Shown here in pieces: positions 7,267 to 9,724 of a stretch of DNA of 9,724 bases. Position numbers and translations under genes: made by a program. The notes under the pieces were generated by a model that saw only the letters and a program-made list of their open reading frames with translations, had not been told where the DNA came from and searched no databases. Source of the DNA: Robiginitomaculum sp036478975 (GTDB lineage: Bacteria; Pseudomonadota; Alphaproteobacteria; Caulobacterales; Maricaulaceae); contig JAZGFA010000171.1 of assembly GCA_036478975.1 (NCBI GenBank), positions 1 through 9,724 of the forward strand, in the 5' to 3' direction. Position 1 is the first letter of the stretch. Every line of letters starts with the position of its first letter.

Positions 7267-8193
7267 ATGTGTGGTTGTGGTCACGAACATATTGAAACAA
7301 ATGACGAAGAGCTAAATGCTATTGTCACTAAGCGTAAACTTATTCAGGGCCTAGCGGCCGGCACGGTCGTCGTGTATGCGGGCGGCGCAAGCGGCTGTGC
7401 TACCAATCCGGAAACCGGTAAAAAACAGCTTATGCTTGTATCTGCCGCTCAGCTTAATCAGATGGCGGCGGCGTCTTGGGCGCAAACCAAACAAAAACAA
7501 AAGGTCTCTACGGATCCACGCTATATTGACCGTATTAAGCGTATTGGTAGCCGTATCGCTACGGGCGCTGGCCGGGGTGATCAGGCTTGGGATTACGCCG
7601 TATTTGATGATGATACGAAAAATGCCTTCGTTTTGCCCGGCAATCGAGTAGGCTTTTATAAGGGCATGATGGACTTTGCCGATAATGATAGCCAACTTGC
7701 CGCCGTTCTTGGCCATGAAGTGGGCCATGTTAGCGGCCGTCATGCGGCCGAGCGCGTTAGTCAGCAAATGGCCGGCGGCCTTGCTGTTCAGCTTGGCGGC
7801 GCTTATGGCGCAAGCAAGATGATGAACCGCTGTAAGGAAATGGACGCAGCCTTTCGCCGCTCCGGTAAATATGGCCGGGCGCAGCAAATTGAAGTGCAAA
7901 AATGTATCAATAGCGCGCGCCGTAACAGCAAAATGCTTGGCGCTGCCCTTGGCGCAGGCCTGACATATGGCATTATCCTGCCATTCTCTCGCAAACATGA
8001 ACTTGAAGCGGATTTGCTTGGCGCGAAATATATGCACAAAGCCGGCTATGACGTGATGCAGTCCGTCAAGCTTTGGGAAAAAATGGCCGAGGGGCGTAAA
8101 AGCTCTACGCCAGAGTGGATGTCCACCCATCCGGATCCGGGCAGGCGCGCGCGCGATTTGCACAATTATATTAAGGCGCAAGGCTGGGCCTAA
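7267..8193 (+). CDS. M48 family metalloprotease, YggG/LoiP-like putative lipoprotein
   Basis: Complete gene of 308 residues; ATG at 7267 follows GGAG with 7-base spacing, which fixes the start. The zinc site is HEVGH (His150, Glu151, His154) with third ligand Glu247 in HELEADLLGAKY, and the conserved STHPDPGRR is at 286-294. This is the M48 signature of envelope quality-control proteases such as BepA and LoiP. A signal is seen at residues 21-44: TKRKLIQ resembles a Tat motif with Lys for the first Arg, then a hydrophobic stretch, then a lipobox-like ASG-Cys44. Periplasmic, membrane-anchored location is therefore inferred. GCATNPETGKKQLMLVS after the lipobox is typical of the alphaproteobacterial family. 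Two oddities: a 20-residue N-terminal extension starting MCGCGHEH, and a long spacer (about 93 residues) between HEVGH and Glu247 containing Cys189 and Cys213. It is likely monocistronic, ending in a strong terminator. The exact substrate is unknown. Confidence 0.9.
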   Translation: MCGCGHEHIETNDEELNAIVTKRKLIQGLAAGTVVVYAGGASGCATNPETGKKQLMLVSAAQLNQMAAASWAQTKQKQKVSTDPRYIDRIKRIGSRIATGAGRGDQAWDYAVFDDDTKNAFVLPGNRVGFYKGMMDFADNDSQLAAVLGHEVGHVSGRHAAERVSQQMAGGLAVQLGGAYGASKMMNRCKEMDAAFRRSGKYGRAQQIEVQKCINSARRNSKMLGAALGAGLTYGIILPFSRKHELEADLLGAKYMHKAGYDVMQSVKLWEKMAEGRKSSTPEWMSTHPDPGRRARDLHNYIKAQGWA

Positions 8194-8218
8194 CCCCCCG
8201 AATCGCCTTTTCACCATC

Positions 8219-8253
8219 AAAGCCCGCGCCCTCTGGTCGCGGGCTTTATTTTT
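8219..8253 (+). terminator. Intrinsic terminator of the M48 protease gene
   Basis: A perfect 10-bp GC-rich stem, AAAGCCCGCG (8219-8228) with CGCGGGCTTT (8238-8247), encloses a 9-base loop and is followed by ATTTTT (8248-8253). It starts 26 bases after the M48 stop codon. The A-run on the left arm means it could also act weakly on the opposite strand. A second T-run of eight lies at 8259-8266. Confidence 0.9.
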
Positions 8254-8273
8254 GCGTATTTTTTTTCACATTC

Positions 8274-8304
8274 GCGGGTTTTCCCGCTTGCGGCCCATGG
8301 CCGC
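8274..8304. repeat. Two adjacent short hairpins upstream of tRNA-His
   Basis: GCGGG-TTTT-CCCGC (8274-8287) is followed two bases later by GCGGCC-CAT-GGCCGC (8290-8304). Both are perfect small inverted repeats, lying between the M48 terminator and the tRNA gene. There is no T-run after them. They could be a secondary terminator, a structured leader or chance in GC-rich DNA; I cannot tell which. Confidence 0.4.
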
Positions 8305-8334
8305 TTGGCATAGGTTCCCGCTCGCATGAAGATA
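8305..8334 (+). promoter_or_regulatory. Candidate promoter for tRNA-His
   Basis: TTGGCA at 8305-8310 is a fair -35 element. The best -10 is weak (AAGATA at 8329-8334, 18-base spacer). It would start transcription some 20-25 bases before the tRNA. A perfect palindrome GGGCTAGCCC (8336-8345) lies just downstream, between this site and the tRNA. The call rests mainly on position, because the strong upstream terminator implies the tRNA needs its own promoter. Confidence 0.25.
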
Positions 8335-8364
8335 AGGGCTAGCCCAAGTCTCAACGTGAAATGT

Positions 8365-8441
8365 GCCGCCTTAGCTCAGCTGGTTAGAGCGCTGGCTTGT
8401 GGAGCCAGAGGTCCTCAGTTCAAGACTGAGAGGCGGTACCA
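8365..8441 (+). tRNA. tRNA-His (anticodon GTG)
   Basis: The full cloverleaf can be folded by eye. The acceptor stem pairs 8365-8371 with 8431-8437. The D stem pairs GCTC (8374-8377) with GAGC (8387-8390). The anticodon stem pairs CTGGC (8392-8396) with GCCAG (8404-8408). Loop TTGTGGA has anticodon GTG at 8399-8401. The T stem pairs CTCAG (8414-8418) with CTGAG (8426-8430) around TTCAAGA. The discriminator is A (8438) and CCA is encoded at 8439-8441. The first acceptor pair is G1-U72. The base before position 1 is T (8364), so the usual extra G-1 of tRNA-His is not encoded, and A73 replaces the usual C73. This pattern is known from a large clade of alphaproteobacteria. It delivers histidine to CAU/CAC codons. 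Confidence 0.96.
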
Positions 8442-8481
8442 TTTTCTCCCTAATATTCCCCAACTTATTTTTAGATAGCCG

Positions 8482-8504
8482 GCGCTTGTAAAGCGCTTGT
8501 TTAC
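8482..8504 (+). promoter_or_regulatory. Repeat-rich operator-like site upstream of the DUF2336 gene
   Basis: GCGCTTGT occurs twice in direct orientation (8482-8489 and 8493-8500), 11 bases apart, about one helical turn. The same stretch contains an inverted repeat GTAAA-N7-TTTAC (8488-8504) and a perfect AAGCGCTT palindrome (8491-8498). CATAAT at 8505-8510 could be a -10 element, but no well-spaced -35 is seen. Position just 5' of the coding start suggests a regulator-binding site. That is inference. Confidence 0.3.
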
Positions 8505-8526
8505 CATAATTGCCTATCAAGGCGCT

Positions 8527-9657
8527 ATGAGCACGCCCATATCAGAATTTAGCCATAATGAAGACGATGTACGCATTTTAGTCGCGCATCCCGATCCCGC
8601 GCGCCGCGCCGTCGCGGCCCAGCGGATTTGCCGCAATGTGCGCGCCAATGTACTGACGGATAAAGACCGCCGCCGCGCCTATAAGGTTCTTGAATATATC
8701 GCCCAAGATGTTGCGGCCATGGTGCGCCGCGCCCTAGCGATTACCCTAAAAAACTCTCCGGAATTGCCCCATGATTTGGCGATAAAGCTTATCCGCGACA
8801 TTGATAATATCGCCGTGCCGATTTTAGAAAATTCTCCGGTGCTGACCGATGATGATTTGCTCGACGTGCTAAAGTCCAAGGCGGCGGCGAAAGCTATGGC
8901 CATTGCCAAGCGGCCTTCGGTCAGCGGCTCTATCGTGCGGGCGATTATCCGCTTTGGCGATAGCGAGGCCGTGGCCGGCATTGCCGCCAATGATCGCGCC
9001 CAATTATCAGAGCAGGCCTACGCCGAAATATTAGAACTCGCCGTCAGCGACGACCTTATCAAAGAGAGCCTTGTGGCGCGCCGCGACTTGCCGCCGCGCA
9101 TAATTGAGGCGTTGATGAGTCATGCCAGTGAGGCCGTTGCGGTTAAATTGATGGAGCGCCATGACATAGCGCCAAAGCTTGCGGTGACGCTTGCGCGTTC
9201 CACCCATGAGCGCGCCGTATCTGATTTTGTTGACCAAAACTGGCTCGCGAGCGAGCTGGCTAATTTAACCCAAAGCCTGCATGAGGCCGGGCGGCTCACC
9301 CCGTCGCTCATTATTCGCGCCGTGGCCTGCGGGCAAATACGCTTCAGCGAACACGCCCTTGCGCGCCGTGCGGGGATTAGCCATTCTAAAGCCGCCTTGA
9401 TGATACATGAGCCGGGGGATTTTGGCCTTAAAACCCTCGCCCGCACTGCTAAAATTGGCGCGTTGGATATGCATATACTCCGCGCCGCTATCGCCATATT
9501 CCGCGATTTGGAAATCAGCGGCCTCGACTATGACCGCCCCCATTTTCAGCGCCTGATGATAGAGCGCGTCCTAACCCTGCCGATAGAGTTTAGCGATGCG
9601 GACGGTGACTATTTGCTAGAAAAGCTCGACGGTTTAGGCGGCTTTGATTTTAACTAG
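8527..9657 (+). CDS. DUF2336 domain-containing protein (HEAT-like helical repeats, function unknown)
   Basis: 376 residues from ATG 8527, chosen over an in-frame TTG at 8497 because AAGG (8519-8522) lies just upstream and the TTG would add ten residues from a repeat-rich intergenic site with no Shine-Dalgarno. The protein is soluble, almost wholly alpha-helical and shows no signal peptide. Residues about 15-230 are a run of HEAT-like helix pairs, for example RILVAHPDPARRAVAAQRI, AAKAMAIAKRPSVSGSIVR and ESLVARRDLPPRIIEALMSH. The C-terminal part (about 270-330), with LARRAGISHSKAALMIHE and GLKTLARTAKI, is what I recognise as DUF2336, a family widespread in alphaproteobacteria. No catalytic motif is visible; a protein-binding scaffold role is the natural inference. 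It follows tRNA-His by 85 bases and is probably transcribed alone. Family call is fairly sure, function unknown. Confidence 0.82.
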   Translation: MSTPISEFSHNEDDVRILVAHPDPARRAVAAQRICRNVRANVLTDKDRRRAYKVLEYIAQDVAAMVRRALAITLKNSPELPHDLAIKLIRDIDNIAVPILENSPVLTDDDLLDVLKSKAAAKAMAIAKRPSVSGSIVRAIIRFGDSEAVAGIAANDRAQLSEQAYAEILELAVSDDLIKESLVARRDLPPRIIEALMSHASEAVAVKLMERHDIAPKLAVTLARSTHERAVSDFVDQNWLASELANLTQSLHEAGRLTPSLIIRAVACGQIRFSEHALARRAGISHSKAALMIHEPGDFGLKTLARTAKIGALDMHILRAAIAIFRDLEISGLDYDRPHFQRLMIERVLTLPIEFSDADGDYLLEKLDGLGGFDFN

Positions 9658-9660
9658 AAA

Positions 9661-9683
9661 CAGTGAAAGCAAAGCTTTCACTG
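9661..9683. terminator. Perfect hairpin just after the DUF2336 gene, possible terminator
   Basis: CAGTGAAAGC (9661-9670) pairs perfectly with GCTTTCACTG (9674-9683) around an AAA loop, three bases after the DUF2336 stop codon. On the + strand it is followed by CAATAAG rather than a T-run. On the - strand it is followed by TTTCT, so it fits better as a weak terminator for a gene coming from the other direction, or as a 3'-end stabilising hairpin. Confidence 0.45.
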
Positions 9684-9724
9684 CAATAAGTACCGTTAGG
9701 GGTGAATTTCGGTCTTCCCGAAAA

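Noticed and set aside
7351..8220. A 289-codon open frame on the - strand opposite the M48 protease gene
   Set aside because: It lies wholly antisense to a gene with intact zinc-site motifs and a strong ribosome-binding site. Its translation has no recognisable family pattern, and its start overlaps the terminator hairpin.
8365..8441. The tRNA gene as an integration site for a mobile element
   Set aside because: No integrase, no duplicated tRNA 3' end and no foreign-looking genes are visible within the window.
8497..8526. TTG at 8497 as the start of the DUF2336 protein
   Set aside because: It has no Shine-Dalgarno, uses a rare start codon and lies within a repeat-rich intergenic site; ATG 8527 has AAGG just upstream.

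Overview
This looks like an ordinary, densely packed chromosomal segment from an alphaproteobacterium. Three things support that. The protein families are typical of the group: a DUF2336 protein, a long AsmA-family protein with a Pro/Glu-rich tail, and a YggG/LoiP-like M48 lipoprotein. The tRNA-His gene has A73 and no templated G-1, an oddity known from a large alphaproteobacterial clade. The DNA is moderately GC-rich. I see no phage, transposon, integrase, CRISPR array or defence gene.

Layout. (1) Positions 1-1792, + strand: the 3' end of an arginine succinyltransferase (AST) operon. This is the C-terminal part of astD followed by a complete astB, joined by a GTGA stop/start overlap. No astE follows. 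(2) Positions 1814-2671, - strand: phhA, phenylalanine 4-hydroxylase, convergent with astB only 21 bases away. (3) Positions 2763-7120, - strand: a two-gene unit, asmA-like then panE/apbA-like ketopantoate reductase, joined by an ATGA overlap. phhA lies 91 bases further downstream in the same direction and may be read through or have its own promoter. (4) Positions 7121-7266: a divergent intergenic region with promoter-like elements and overlapping hairpins. (5) Positions 7267-8193, + strand: the M48 metalloprotease lipoprotein, closed by a clear intrinsic terminator. (6) Positions 8365-8441: tRNA-His(GTG). (7) Positions 8527-9657, + strand: a DUF2336 helical-repeat protein, followed by a perfect hairpin.

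How the genes fit together. astD and astB belong to one pathway, arginine to glutamate plus succinate with release of ammonia. phhA (phenylalanine to tyrosine) adds a second amino-acid catabolic step next to it. The AsmA-like protein and the M48 lipoprotein both concern the cell envelope and are divergently transcribed from a shared 146-base region. The panE-like enzyme is translationally coupled to asmA with no obvious functional link. No window-wide novel system is evident. The items most worth a second look are the strict 74-residue repeat array inside the AsmA protein, the Cys/His tip and Cys-bearing insertion of the M48 protease, and the unusual tRNA-His acceptor end.
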